Part shown: one piece after another, positions 10,603 to 19,672 of the stretch
Position numbering within the stretch: position 1 is the stretch's first letter
Layout: each line of letters begins with the position of its first letter
Assembly (NCBI GenBank): GCA_019187085.1
Contig: JABARS010000014.1
Coordinates: 62,001 to 126,000, forward strand
Source: Pseudorhodoplanes sp.
GTDB lineage: Bacteria > Pseudomonadota > Alphaproteobacteria > Rhizobiales > Xanthobacteraceae
Reading direction: 5' to 3'
DNA length: 64,000 nt
Program-made: the position numbers and the translations under genes
The notes under the pieces: model-generated
What the model saw: the letters and a program-made list of their open reading frames with translations, nothing else
Databases searched by the model: none
What the model was told of the DNA's origin: nothing

Positions 10603-11832
10603 CTAGCGATCCTTGGCGGCGACTTCCGGCAGGAGCGCGGTGGCAAGCGAGCGGGCGGTCTGGTCCACGACAAGCGCCTCGTCGATTGTGGCGGGTTCCC
10701 CGAGAACGCCATCGCGCGCGGCGGCGTCAAGGGTGCGCTCCACCAACGCGGCAATGGCGGCGAAACCGAGGCGCGCGTCGAGAAACGCGCGCACGGCGAT
10801 CTCGTTGGCGGCGTTGAGCACGGTCGGGGCTGCGCCGCCAGTTTCCAGCGCGCTGCGCGCCAGCGCCAGCGCGGGAAAACGCCTGGTATCGGGCTGTTCG
10901 AAATCGAGACGTGCGACTTTGGTCCAATCGAGCCGGGCCGCAGAGGATGCAAGCCGATCGGGCCAGGCAAGGCAATGGGCGATCGGCACGCGCATGTCGG
11001 GCGGGCCGAGCTGCGCGACGGTCGAACCGTCGCTGAATTCCACCAGCCCGTGCACGATCGATTGCGGGTGGACGAGAACATCAATGCGCTCGGACGGCAT
11101 GCCAAACAGATGGTGCGCTTCGATCAGCTCCAGCCCCTTGTTCATCAGCGTGGCGGAATCGATCGTCACCTTCGCGCCCATCGACCAGTTCGGGTGCCGC
11201 AGCGCCTGTTCCTTCGTCGCCGCGCGGATCGCCTCGACCGGCCAGGTTCGGAACGGGCCGCCGGACGCTGTCAACACGATGCGCGCGACGTCGTCGCGGT
11301 GCCCGGCGCCAAGCGCCTGGAAGATGGCGTTGTGTTCGGAATCCACTGGCAAGAGGGTCGCGTCGCGGACGGCGGCCTCGCGCATGAAGACCGCGCCGGC
11401 GCACACCAGACATTCCTTGTTCGCCAGCGCGAGCATGGGTCCGCGTCTGAGCGCGGCGAGCGTCGGCTTGAGTCCGGTCGCGCCGCTGATCGCAGCCATC
11501 ACCCAGTCGGCCGGTCGCTCAGCCGCCTCCACGAGCGCATCGGGTCCCGCCGTGGCCTCGATCGAGGTTCCGGCGAGTGCGGATTTCAGTTCGCCGTAGG
11601 CAGCGGGATCGGCAATGGCCGCCATGCGCGCACCGAGCAGACGGGCGCATTGCGCAAGCGCTTGCGCGTTGCTGTTGGCGGTGACGGCTTCGACCCGGTA
11701 GCGATGCGGTTCGCGCCGGATCAGGTCGATCGTGCTGGTGCCGATCGAGCCGGTGGCGCCAAGGATGGTAACCGAGCGTACGGGTGCGAGATCGGCCCGG
11801 CCCGCCCGCTCCTGCAGTACGCTCCGCGTCAT
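10603..11832 (-). CDS. dxr: 1-deoxy-D-xylulose 5-phosphate reductoisomerase
   Basis: NADPH-dependent step of the MEP isoprenoid pathway that makes 2-C-methyl-D-erythritol 4-phosphate, feeding the undecaprenyl chain made by UppS nearby. It has 409 residues with the NADPH-binding [17 protein letters not shown], the metal-site [14 protein letters not shown] and the substrate loop [20 protein letters not shown]. The frame is open 120 bp further upstream, but that would run into cdsA; the ATG at 11832, 4 bp after the cdsA stop, gives the normal family length. Confidence 0.96.
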   Translation of the reverse strand: MTRSVLQERAGRADLAPVRSVTILGATGSIGTSTIDLIRREPHRYRVEAVTANSNAQALAQCARLLGARMAAIADPAAYGELKSALAGTSIEATAGPDALVEAAERPADWVMAAISGATGLKPTLAALRRGPMLALANKECLVCAGAVFMREAAVRDATLLPVDSEHNAIFQALGAGHRDDVARIVLTASGGPFRTWPVEAIRAATKEQALRHPNWSMGAKVTIDSATLMNKGLELIEAHHLFGMPSERIDVLVHPQSIVHGLVEFSDGSTVAQLGPPDMRVPIAHCLAWPDRLASSAARLDWTKVARLDFEQPDTRRFPALALARSALETGGAAPTVLNAANEIAVRAFLDARLGFAAIAALVERTLDAAARDGVLGEPATIDEALVVDQTARSLATALLPEVAAKDR

Positions 11833-11836
11833 GCAA

Positions 11837-12697
11837 TCACCACGCGATGAGACCGGCGGCTGGCGACTGTCCGCCCGAGCGCAGCAGGCCGATGACAACG
11901 GCGGCTGTGACCGCGGTGACGAACCCGTCAATGCGGTCCATGACGCCGCCATGCCCGGGTATGAGCGCGCTCGAATCCTTGGCGTTGAACTGACGTTTCA
12001 GGTGCGATTCAAAAAGGTCGCCGGCCTGCGAAACGGCCGACAATACGAACGCAATCGCCGCGATCTTGCCGGCCGCCGCGACATTATCGGGCCAGAGCAC
12101 GGCGAGGCCGGCCAGCACCGCCGCAAGACTGCCGCCGATGGCGCCCGACCAGGTCTTGTTGGGGCTGATGGCGGGCGCGAGCTTAGGGCCGCCGAGCGCG
12201 CGGCCGACGAAATAGGCCAGGATGTCGGTCGCCCACACGACGGCGAACACGAACAGGATCGCCCTCATCCCGATCTGGTCGTTATCGCGCAGCAGCGGCG
12301 GCGCAAGCAGCAGCGCGCCGGCATAAGCGAGGCCGGCGGCGGTCCAGACCGGCTTGCGCGCGGCGATGATGCCCGCGGCGACCGCGCCAAGCACGAGGAT
12401 CAGCAAGGCAAAACCGCTGTGCTCGACGATCGCAAGGACCGCGCCGATCGCAAGCGCGCCAAGCCCGGTGACAAGCAATCCGTAATGGTCGGCCGGCTCG
12501 ATCAGCCGCAGCCATTCCCACCAGACGAGCAGCGAGACAGCAGTCCAGAACAACGCAAACGCGCCGCCGCCGAGATAGGTGGTGCCGAGTGCGACCGCCG
12601 CAAGCACGATTCCCGAAACGATGCGCAGGACGAGATTGTGTGCGGCTCCCAGGCTTGTCGCCATATCTGGCCCTGTCGCCGGGTTGCCTCCTGCCAT
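11837..12697 (-). CDS. cdsA: phosphatidate cytidylyltransferase
   Basis: Integral membrane enzyme that makes CDP-diacylglycerol from phosphatidate and CTP for phospholipid synthesis. The 286 residues contain about seven to eight membrane segments and the C-terminal signature region, visible as [20 protein letters not shown] followed by [14 protein letters not shown]. Start ATG at 12697, 3 bp after the uppS stop; a second Met at residue 12 is a possible alternative start. It sits between uppS and dxr as in most alphaproteobacteria. Confidence 0.95.
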   Translation of the reverse strand: MAGGNPATGPDMATSLGAAHNLVLRIVSGIVLAAVALGTTYLGGGAFALFWTAVSLLVWWEWLRLIEPADHYGLLVTGLGALAIGAVLAIVEHSGFALLILVLGAVAAGIIAARKPVWTAAGLAYAGALLLAPPLLRDNDQIGMRAILFVFAVVWATDILAYFVGRALGGPKLAPAISPNKTWSGAIGGSLAAVLAGLAVLWPDNVAAAGKIAAIAFVLSAVSQAGDLFESHLKRQFNAKDSSALIPGHGGVMDRIDGFVTAVTAAVVIGLLRSGGQSPAAGLIAW

Positions 12698-12700
12698 CGG

Positions 12701-13456
12701 TCAGGACCCTACTTTGGCAGTAAGGCCGCCGAACCGACGCTCGCGGCGCCCGAAATCGGCGATCGCGGATTCGAGCGCATTGCGATCGAAGTCGGGCCAG
12801 AAAGTCGGAACGAAAATCAGCTCGCTATAGGCGGACTGCCAGAGCAGAAAATTCGAAAGCCGCGACTCCCCGCTGGTGCGGATGATCAGATCCGGGTCGG
12901 GAATGTCGGGCGCATCGAGATGGCGCGCCAGGGCGTCGGCGTTGATCGATTGCGGATCGAGGCTGCCGGCGGCCACGAGTTCGGCCATGCGGCGCGCTGC
13001 GCGTGCAATCTCCTGCCGGGCGCCGTAATTGAATGCAACCACGAGCGTGAGCCCGGTATTCGCCCGCGTCAGTTCCTCGGCCTCTTCAAGCAATCGCCGC
13101 ACGTCGTCGTCGAGGCCTTCCCGTTCCCCGATCACGCGCACGCGCACGCCGCTCCGATGCAATTCGGCCAGATCGTTGCGGATGAAGCGGCGCAGCAATC
13201 CCATCAGGTCGCGGACCTCGCTGGCGGGCCGCGACCAGTTCTCGGTGCTGAAGGAGAAGATCGTCAGGAAGCCGATGCCGAGCTCGCCGGCCGCGCGCAC
13301 CGTGCGCCGCAACGCCTCGACGCCGCGGCGATGGCCCTCGCTGCGCGGCAAGCCGCGCGCCGCGGCCCACCGGCCGTTGCCGTCCATGATGACGGCGACG
13401 TGGCGGGGGACTTCGAGCCCTCCAATCGCGTTCGTGACGACGTCCGGTTTTGACAT
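12701..13456 (-). CDS. uppS: isoprenyl (undecaprenyl diphosphate) synthase
   Basis: Cis-prenyltransferase that elongates farnesyl diphosphate to undecaprenyl diphosphate, the lipid carrier for peptidoglycan and O-antigen. It has 251 residues. Asp25 in [20 protein letters not shown] is the catalytic, Mg-binding residue. The helper motifs [11 protein letters not shown] and [20 protein letters not shown] are intact. The ATG start lies 25 bp after the frr stop. Confidence 0.97.
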   Translation of the reverse strand: MSKPDVVTNAIGGLEVPRHVAVIMDGNGRWAAARGLPRSEGHRRGVEALRRTVRAAGELGIGFLTIFSFSTENWSRPASEVRDLMGLLRRFIRNDLAELHRSGVRVRVIGEREGLDDDVRRLLEEAEELTRANTGLTLVVAFNYGARQEIARAARRMAELVAAGSLDPQSINADALARHLDAPDIPDPDLIIRTSGESRLSNFLLWQSAYSELIFVPTFWPDFDRNALESAIADFGRRERRFGGLTAKVGS

Positions 13457-13481
13457 CCCAATCGTCTGCGTCGTTCTGTCC

Positions 13482-14045
13482 TCAAACGGTGAGGATTTCC
13501 TTTTCCTTGGTCGCGAGAAACTGATCGACCTCGTGGATCATCTGGTCGGTCGTCTTCTGGATTTCGGCTGAAATCCGCTCGTGGTCGTCCTGGCTGATCT
13601 TGTGGTCCTTCTCGAGCTTCTTGACGACGTCGAGACCATCGCGGCGGACATGGCGCACGGCGACACGCGCGGCTTCGGCGTACTTGTGCGCGACCTTGAC
13701 GAGCTCCTTGCGGCGCTCCTCGTTCAGTTCGGGGATACGCAGACGGATGGTCTGGCCCTCGGTTTGCGGATTGAGGCCGAGATTGGCGTTGGTGATCGCC
13801 TTTTCCGTGGCATGCACGAGCGACTTGTCCCACACCGAGACGGTGATCATGCGCGGCTCGGGCACGCTGACGGTCGCCACCTGGTTGAGCGGCATGTGGC
13901 TGCCATAGGCCTCGACCTGCACCGGATCGAGCAGATGGGCGGACGCGCGGCCGGTGCGCAAACCCGCAAGCTCGGTCTTGAGGACCTGCAGGGCGCCCTG
14001 CATCCGCCGCTTGATTTCGTTGATGTCGTGCGTGGTCGCGGTCAT
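13482..14045 (-). CDS. frr: ribosome recycling factor
   Basis: Splits post-termination ribosomes together with EF-G. It has 187 residues, of family length, with the two helical blocks expected: [20 protein letters not shown] near the N-terminus and [20 protein letters not shown] centrally. It lies 83 bp downstream of pyrH in the conserved rpsB-tsf-pyrH-frr series. Confidence 0.97.
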   Translation of the reverse strand: MTATTHDINEIKRRMQGALQVLKTELAGLRTGRASAHLLDPVQVEAYGSHMPLNQVATVSVPEPRMITVSVWDKSLVHATEKAITNANLGLNPQTEGQTIRLRIPELNEERRKELVKVAHKYAEAARVAVRHVRRDGLDVVKKLEKDHKISQDDHERISAEIQKTTDQMIHEVDQFLATKEKEILTV

Positions 14046-14128
14046 TGGCTTCTCTCAAGTTCCTGTCGCGGCCGCGCAGGCGTCCGCAGAAGTCTCCAGG
14101 GCGCGTCGTCCGCACCGCCGCCGGCGCG

Positions 14129-14848
14129 TCAATCGCTGACGAACGTCGCCCGGCCCTCTCCCCGCAGGACCGCCGTGATGGCGTTCGCACCGGCAATCGA
14201 GAAGACGATGATAGGCATACGGTTCTCGCGGGCAAGCGCGAACGCGGTGCCATCCATCACCTTGAGGTCCTTCTCGATTGCCTCGCGGTGGGTCAGCTGG
14301 TCGTAGCGGCGGGCCGCCGGATCGCGCCTGGGGTCGGCGCTGTAGACGCCGTCGACATTGGTCGCCTTGAGGACGGCGTCGCAGCCAAGCTCGGCGGCGC
14401 GCAGGACGGCGGTCGTGTCGGTCGTGAAATAGGGATTGCCGGTACCGCCGGCCAGGACCACGATGCGGCCCAGTTCGAGGTGCTTGCGGGCGCGCTGGAT
14501 CGAATAGGGTTCGCACACCTGCGGCATGACGATGGCCGAGAGCGTACGGGCCGGCGCGCCCGCCCGCGCGATCGCGGTCTCGAGCGCAAGGCCGTTCATG
14601 ACGGTCGCCAGCATGCCCATCATGTCCCCGGTTTCGCGCGACACTCCGCGCGCGGAAACCTCGACGCCGCGGAAAATATTGCCGCCGCCAACGACGACCG
14701 CGACGGCGCAGCCGAGCGCCTGCGCGCACACGAGATCTGCGGCAAAGCGGTCGATGGTCGGCTGGTCGATGCCGGAGCCGGCGGCGCCCGCGAGCGCCTC
14801 GCCGGACAGTTTCACCATAACGCGGCGATGAATGGGCGCGGACGTCAC
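14129..14848 (-). CDS. pyrH: UMP kinase
   Basis: Phosphorylates UMP to UDP in pyrimidine synthesis; bacterial, hexameric amino-acid-kinase family. The 239 residues include [12 protein letters not shown] at the N-terminus, [18 protein letters not shown], and [20 protein letters not shown]. The start is GTG at 14848, supported by a GGGGAGG ribosome-binding site seven bases upstream; an ATG ten codons in is less likely. It lies 30 bp after the tsf stop. Confidence 0.96.
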   Translation of the reverse strand: MTSAPIHRRVMVKLSGEALAGAAGSGIDQPTIDRFAADLVCAQALGCAVAVVVGGGNIFRGVEVSARGVSRETGDMMGMLATVMNGLALETAIARAGAPARTLSAIVMPQVCEPYSIQRARKHLELGRIVVLAGGTGNPYFTTDTTAVLRAAELGCDAVLKATNVDGVYSADPRRDPAARRYDQLTHREAIEKDLKVMDGTAFALARENRMPIIVFSIAGANAITAVLRGEGRATFVSD

Positions 14849-14878
14849 GTTTCGGCCTCCCCGCCGGTTTTGGGCCTG

Positions 14879-15799
14879 CTAGGATTTCGCCGCGGCAGCG
14901 ACCTCGGCGGCGAAATCGCTCTCCTGCTTCTCGATGCCCTCGCCGAGCGCAAAGCGTACAAAGCCCGCGATCTTCACCGGCGCCCCGACCTTGCCTTCCG
15001 CGGCCTTGAGCGCCTGCGCGACGGACTTGTCGGGCTCATGGATATAAGCCTGCTCGAGCAGACAGACCTCCTTGTAGAAGGTCTTCAGGCCGGACTCGAC
15101 GATCTTCTCGATGACATTCTCCGGCTTGCCCTGCTGGCGATACTTGTCGGCAAGGACGTCCTTCTCGCGCCGCACCACCATTGGATCGAGGCCGGCGGCT
15201 TCGACCGCCTGCGGATTGGCGGCGGCGACATGCATGGCGAGGAGCCGTCCGAGCGCGGTCAGCTCAGCGGCATTGCCCGTGGATTCGAGCGCGACCAGCA
15301 CGCCGATCTTGCCGAGGCCGTCGGACACCGAATTGTGCACGTAGCTGCCGATCGCCCCTTTGGCGACCGAGACGCCGGCGGCGCGACGCAGCGTCATGTT
15401 TTCGCCGATCGTTGCGATCGAGGCCGAGAGGGCCTCGGCCACGGTCATGCTGCCGGCCTTGGCGGCGTTGATCTTGTCGATCTCGGTGCCCGCGCTCAGC
15501 GCGACGTCCGCGATCAACTTCACCAGACCCTGGAACTGCTCGTTGCGTGCCACGAAGTCGGTTTCGGCATTGACCTCCACGACGGCACCCTTGGTGCCGG
15601 CAATGGCGATGCCGATCAGTCCCTCGGCGGCGACGCGGCCGGCCTTCTTGGCGGCCTTGGCGAGGCCTTTCTTGCGCAGCCAGTCGACCGCGGCCTCCAT
15701 GTCGCCCTTGGTCTCGTTGAGCGCGGCCTTGCAGTCCATCATGCCTGCGCCGGTCTTCTCGCGCAGTTCCTTGACCATCGCGGCGGTGATTTCAGCCAT
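14879..15799 (-). CDS. tsf: translation elongation factor Ts
   Basis: Nucleotide exchange factor for EF-Tu. It has 306 residues. The conserved N-terminal UBA-like domain [20 protein letters not shown] fixes the start at the ATG at 15799, although the frame stays open ten codons upstream. The core signature [19 protein letters not shown] is present. It is 63 bp downstream of rpsB, the usual pair. Confidence 0.97.
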   Translation of the reverse strand: MAEITAAMVKELREKTGAGMMDCKAALNETKGDMEAAVDWLRKKGLAKAAKKAGRVAAEGLIGIAIAGTKGAVVEVNAETDFVARNEQFQGLVKLIADVALSAGTEIDKINAAKAGSMTVAEALSASIATIGENMTLRRAAGVSVAKGAIGSYVHNSVSDGLGKIGVLVALESTGNAAELTALGRLLAMHVAAANPQAVEAAGLDPMVVRREKDVLADKYRQQGKPENVIEKIVESGLKTFYKEVCLLEQAYIHEPDKSVAQALKAAEGKVGAPVKIAGFVRFALGEGIEKQESDFAAEVAAAAKS

Positions 15800-15862
15800 G
15801 ATCCGATCCAAATCCCGATAAATTGACAAGAACGCACGGCCTGTGCGGCCGCGCGCGCCTCA

Positions 15863-16855
15863 TTACTCCGCTTCCGCGGTGAAGCCCTTGGCCTGGGCGA
15901 TCCAGCCCTCGACACGGCCCGGCAGACCGACCTCTTCGCCGATCTTGTGGGCGGCGGCCGGCTTGAGGTCGGCGATCTGCCAGTAATGGAAGATGCCGAG
16001 ATCGTTGAGCTTCTTTTCGATCGCCGGAGACACGCCGGCGAGCTTCTTGAGATCGTCGGCAACGCCACGCGGTCCCGGCAAAGCCTCGAACTCGTCGTCG
16101 ACCTTCGGCAGCTCTTCGAGGATCGGGGCGGTCTGCGCGCCGGCGTCGAAGCCACGCTCGCCCTGTGAGCGCGAAATGCCGTCGATGGCGGCCTTGGCGA
16201 TGAGATCGCAATAGAGCGAAATCGCGCGCGAGGCGTCGTCATTGCCCGGAACGGGGAAATTGATTCCGTCCGGATCGCAATTGGTATCGACCACGGCGGC
16301 GACCGGGATATTTAGGCGCTGCGCTTCCTTGATCGCGATATCTTCCTTGTTGGTGTCGATCACGAACAGCAGGTCCGGCAGGCCGCCCATGTCCTTGATG
16401 CCGCCGAGCGAGCGATCGAGCTTGTCGCGTTCGCGCTGCAGGTCGAGACGCTCTTTCTTGGTGTAGCCGCCGATCTCGTTCGACGAGAGCATTTCCTCGA
16501 GCTTGCGCAGGCGCTGGATCGAGCCGGAAATGGTCTTCCAGTTGGTCAGCGTGCCGCCGAGCCAGCGCGAATTGACGTAATACTGCGCGCAGCGCTTAGC
16601 GGCGTCGGCCACAGGGTCCTGCGCCTGCCGCTTGGTGCCTACGAACAGGATGCGGCCGCCCTTGGAGACGGTGTCGGAAATCGCCTGCAGCGCGCGGTGC
16701 AGCATCGGCACGCTCTGCGCGAGGTCGATGATGTGGATGTTGTTGCGGGTGCCGAAGATGTAATTGCCCATCTTCGGGTTCCAGCGGTGGGCCTGATGGC
16801 CGAAATGCACGCCAGCTTCCAAAAGCTGACGCATCGAAAAGTCAGGAAGCGCCAT
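15863..16855 (-). CDS. rpsB: 30S ribosomal protein S2 with C-terminal helix-hairpin-helix extension
   Basis: Small-subunit ribosomal protein. The core spans about residues 1-235, beginning [20 protein letters not shown]. Unlike the roughly 240-residue E. coli protein it runs to 330 residues: a linker is followed by a helix-hairpin-helix-like tail, [20 protein letters not shown] then [20 protein letters not shown]. This tail is typical of rhizobial S2 proteins as I recall them. The ATG at 16855 is used because it begins the conserved S2 N-terminus; a 19-codon upstream extension is unsupported. Confidence 0.96.
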   Translation of the reverse strand: MALPDFSMRQLLEAGVHFGHQAHRWNPKMGNYIFGTRNNIHIIDLAQSVPMLHRALQAISDTVSKGGRILFVGTKRQAQDPVADAAKRCAQYYVNSRWLGGTLTNWKTISGSIQRLRKLEEMLSSNEIGGYTKKERLDLQRERDKLDRSLGGIKDMGGLPDLLFVIDTNKEDIAIKEAQRLNIPVAAVVDTNCDPDGINFPVPGNDDASRAISLYCDLIAKAAIDGISRSQGERGFDAGAQTAPILEELPKVDDEFEALPGPRGVADDLKKLAGVSPAIEKKLNDLGIFHYWQIADLKPAAAHKIGEEVGLPGRVEGWIAQAKGFTAEAE

Positions 16856-16976
16856 TCGTCTTCTCCGGTTGAGCCGCCGCGGACCTGTGGACCTTCCGGA
16901 CTGGAAGGCCACCGGACGGCTTCATCGGCCCATTGTCGGGGCCGAAAGCCACAGTCCGCGTGTGAGATTGAGCGGC

Positions 16977-17005
16977 TGTATAGCCGTGCGGGCCGGCCGA
17001 GGCAA
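16977..17005 (-). promoter_or_regulatory. rpsB-tsf promoter
   Basis: On the minus strand TTGCCT (17005-17000) is separated by exactly 17 bp from TATACA (16982-16977). This is a good sigma-70 promoter about 120 bp before rpsB. The remainder of the 239-bp interval between rpsB and the ycjF-like gene (16856-17094) shows no gene. Confidence 0.6.
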
Positions 17006-17094
17006 GGAAAAGGGTTTTCCCGGCCAGTCAGGGTCCCGCAGCCCCAAAACGCCGACGCCGCAAGACCCGAATCGACCCCCAGGAAGCTCGTCGG

Positions 17095-18153
17095 TTAGCC
17101 GGCCTCCGCGCGGGGCGGTTCGGAGTGTTTCGGGGCGGCCGGCTTGCCCTGATCCGTCCCCTGGCTGCTCCGCAGCAGGCTGCCGGCAATGTCGTTGAGC
17201 GAAGGCCGCGGCAGGGCCGCGAACGGCAGTGGGCGGGTGATGTCCAGTGCCGCGAGGCCAAGCCGCGCCGTCAAAAGACCGTTCAGGACGCCCTCGCCCA
17301 GCCGCGCCGAGAGCTTGGCCGCGAGGCCGTGCCCGATGACCTGCTGGATCAGGCTGTCGGTCATCGCCATGCCGCCGGTGACCGCCAGATGCGAAACCAT
17401 GTGCCGGAAGAGCCGGATCATGCCAAGCGCTCCCGGCCGCGAGCCGTAAAGGTTCGCAAGCCTGCGCATCAGTGAGACGGCATTGATCAGGACGAACACC
17501 ATGTCGATGGCCGCACGCGGGCTCACCGCGGTGACGATCGAGACCCGGCGCGCGGCGGTGCCGATTATCCGGCGGGCCTCGGCGTCGAGCGGCTCCATCA
17601 GTTCGCGTTCGGCAAGCTGGACGAGGTCGCGCCCGTCGATGATGTCGGAGCGCAGGTCCTCCAGATGGCGCCGCCCGCGCGCAAGCCGCGGGATGCGGCG
17701 GGTCTGCGACAACAATGCGGCGACAACCGCCTGCCCCTCCTTGCGGTCGTCGGAGGCAATCGCGGCCGCCGCGCGTGTGCGGATCGCATCGACCGATGCC
17801 AGCCGCGCAAGGCCGACCGCTTCACGAATGAGGATGACGGTCAGGGCGACGCCGGCGGTGACGGTGAGCGCGACGCCGACCCAGCCGGCCGGCTGCGCAT
17901 AACTGAACAAATCCGAGATCAGGCGCACGATCGCAAGCGCAAGCCCGAGCAGAACGAGGCCGGAGACCGACGTCCAGAACAGCCCGCCCCAGCGCAGCCG
18001 GCGGCGCGGCGCGGGTTCGGGGAGCACCAGAGCGGTGCCGGCGGTGTCCTCGCCGGCGAGCGCAAGCGGCGGCAATTCGGCGCGTTCGAGCCGCACGCGC
18101 GGATCGCTGGGCGAAAAGGTTGCAGGGTCGCGGCCCCTGTCCGACGCGATCAT
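17095..18153 (-). CDS. ycjF: YcjF/TIGR01620 family membrane protein (DUF697)
   Basis: Inner-membrane protein of unknown biochemical function that accompanies the YcjX GTPase-like protein. It has 352 residues: a cytoplasmic N-terminus, two close membrane segments (about residues 55-75 and 88-110; WTSVSGLVLLGLALAIVRLI and WVGVALTVTAGVALTVILI), then the DUF697 domain with another hydrophobic stretch (IDMVFVLINAVSLMRRLANL) and a glycine-rich region. The start overlaps the ycjX stop by four bases (ATGA), so the two are co-translated. In E. coli the pair belongs to a heat-shock and phage-shock associated operon, but here there is no psp gene. Confidence 0.85.
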   Translation of the reverse strand: MIASDRGRDPATFSPSDPRVRLERAELPPLALAGEDTAGTALVLPEPAPRRRLRWGGLFWTSVSGLVLLGLALAIVRLISDLFSYAQPAGWVGVALTVTAGVALTVILIREAVGLARLASVDAIRTRAAAAIASDDRKEGQAVVAALLSQTRRIPRLARGRRHLEDLRSDIIDGRDLVQLAERELMEPLDAEARRIIGTAARRVSIVTAVSPRAAIDMVFVLINAVSLMRRLANLYGSRPGALGMIRLFRHMVSHLAVTGGMAMTDSLIQQVIGHGLAAKLSARLGEGVLNGLLTARLGLAALDITRPLPFAALPRPSLNDIAGSLLRSSQGTDQGKPAAPKHSEPPRAEAG

Positions 18154-19601
18154 TGCAAGCGGTCCCCGATAATGAATTGCAGCGCGCGATCGAAGCGAAT
18201 ATGCGGCAAGGCCGCGCCCCCGGCATCGGTCTTCTCGAGCGCCGGAGGCCGGAAGCGAAGAAAACGCAGAGCCGCGTCCGTATTTCCAGCAGCAGCCCGG
18301 TTCTCGAAGATGGCACCGGGATCTGTCGGCAGATCGCCCGGAAAGACGACGACGTCGGTCTCCCCGTCGAACACCCGGCCGCCCGATGTCTCCCCGGCCG
18401 CCGCCCGTCCGAGGATCGACGGCAAGGATTCGACGCCCTGTCCGACCATGGCTTCCTGGGTTGCACGCACGGCGGCAAGCGCGATCACGTCGATCTGCGC
18501 CCCGGAAAACTTCGCGCGCTCGGTCGCGCCCTGCACCATCGTCTGCAGGATCGCCTCCAGCCGGTCATGATTGGAATGATGCAGGTGATCGGCCTTCGTG
18601 GCGGCGAACAGCACCCGGTCGGCACGCGGGCGAAACAGCGTGCTCAGCAAGGTGCGGCGGCCAATCTGGAAGCAGTCGAGGATATCGGTGAGCGCGGCCT
18701 GCAGGTCGCGCACCGCGTGATGGCCGGCATTGAATGCGGCGAGCGCATCGACAAGCACAATCTGGCGGTCGAGCCGCTGGAAATGTTCGACGAAGAACGG
18801 CTTCACCACATAGTCCTTATAGGCCTCGTAGCGCCGCGCCATCATCGCCCAGTGCGAATCCGGCGGGCGGACTGCGTCCTCCGGCAATTCGAGCGGCGCG
18901 AACGTGAGCGCGGGCGAGCCTTCGAGGTCGCCCGGCATCAGGAAGCGCCCCGGCGGCAGCACGCTCATGGCGAAGCGATCGTCGCGGCAGGCGCGCAGAT
19001 ATTCGGTGAACAGTTTCGCCGAGGCGATGGCGCGGTTTTCGTCCGTCGGCGCCATCGGATCGGTCGCGGCGAGGTCCCGGTGCCAGTTGGCGGCGAGCGC
19101 CGCGCGCGGCGTCTCGCGCGAGCGCTGCACGCTTTCCGCCGACCAGCGCTCGTAGGACATGCCGAGCAGCGGCAGGTCGAGCAGCCACTCGCCGGGATAA
19201 TCGACGATGTCGAGCGTCAGCGTCCGCTCGGCGCCGCTTCCGGACTGATAATCGATGATGACGCGCAGTTCGCTGATCTGGCGCGTGGAGTCGGGCCAGC
19301 GCCGTTCGTCGACCAGGGCCCGGATGTGATTTTCATAATCGAAGCGCGGTACGTTGTCGTCGGGCTGCGGCGCCAGCCGCACATTGGCGATGCGACCATC
19401 AGCATAGGCGCCAAACAGCGGAAAGCGCCCGCCGCGCAGAAGACCGTGCACCAGCGCGGTGATGAATACGGTCTTTCCGGCGCGCGAAAGGCCGGTAATG
19501 CCGAGCCGGACGGTCGGCTGGAGGAGATGCTGGCCGTACTCGACGAGCGCGCGCGCCGCCAGCGCCGCCTGATCGGCAAGACGCGCGATTGTCGTGGTCA
19601 C
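18150..19601 (-). CDS. ycjX: YcjX-family P-loop protein (DUF463)
   Basis: Predicted nucleotide-binding protein of the YcjX family; its cellular role is not settled. About 483 residues. The Walker A motif is GITGLSRAGKTVFITALVHG near residue 36. The family-typical stretches DIVDYPGEWLLDLPLLGMSY and VLFAATKADHLHHSNHDRLE (a G4-like NKxD variant, TKAD) are present. I chose the GTG at 19601, which gives a normal N-terminus; a TTG three codons upstream is an alternative and neither has a strong ribosome-binding site. It is 71 bp downstream of dnaE and overlaps ycjF. Confidence 0.9.
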   Translation of the reverse strand: MTTTIARLADQAALAARALVEYGQHLLQPTVRLGITGLSRAGKTVFITALVHGLLRGGRFPLFGAYADGRIANVRLAPQPDDNVPRFDYENHIRALVDERRWPDSTRQISELRVIIDYQSGSGAERTLTLDIVDYPGEWLLDLPLLGMSYERWSAESVQRSRETPRAALAANWHRDLAATDPMAPTDENRAIASAKLFTEYLRACRDDRFAMSVLPPGRFLMPGDLEGSPALTFAPLELPEDAVRPPDSHWAMMARRYEAYKDYVVKPFFVEHFQRLDRQIVLVDALAAFNAGHHAVRDLQAALTDILDCFQIGRRTLLSTLFRPRADRVLFAATKADHLHHSNHDRLEAILQTMVQGATERAKFSGAQIDVIALAAVRATQEAMVGQGVESLPSILGRAAAGETSGGRVFDGETDVVVFPGDLPTDPGAIFENRAAAGNTDAALRFLRFRPPALEKTDAGGAALPHIRFDRALQFIIGDRLQ

Positions 19602-19672
19602 GGGCGGCAAGGGTTGGCGACCTGTGTCATGGCTCTGAATTAGTCATCGCGTCCCGCAGTACAAGTGCGGCG

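Noticed and set aside
11732..13453. 573-codon plus-strand frame opposite dxr, cdsA and uppS
   Set aside because: It crosses three genes with clear catalytic motifs on the other strand; its own translation shows no domain.
14045..15826. 593-codon plus-strand frame opposite pyrH and tsf
   Set aside because: Shadow of two conserved genes; repetitive charged composition, no recognisable domain.
17095..19601. ycjX-ycjF as part of a defence or phage-shock system
   Set aside because: No pspA/B/C genes or nuclease partners are nearby; the pair next to dnaE is an ordinary arrangement in this order as far as I know.
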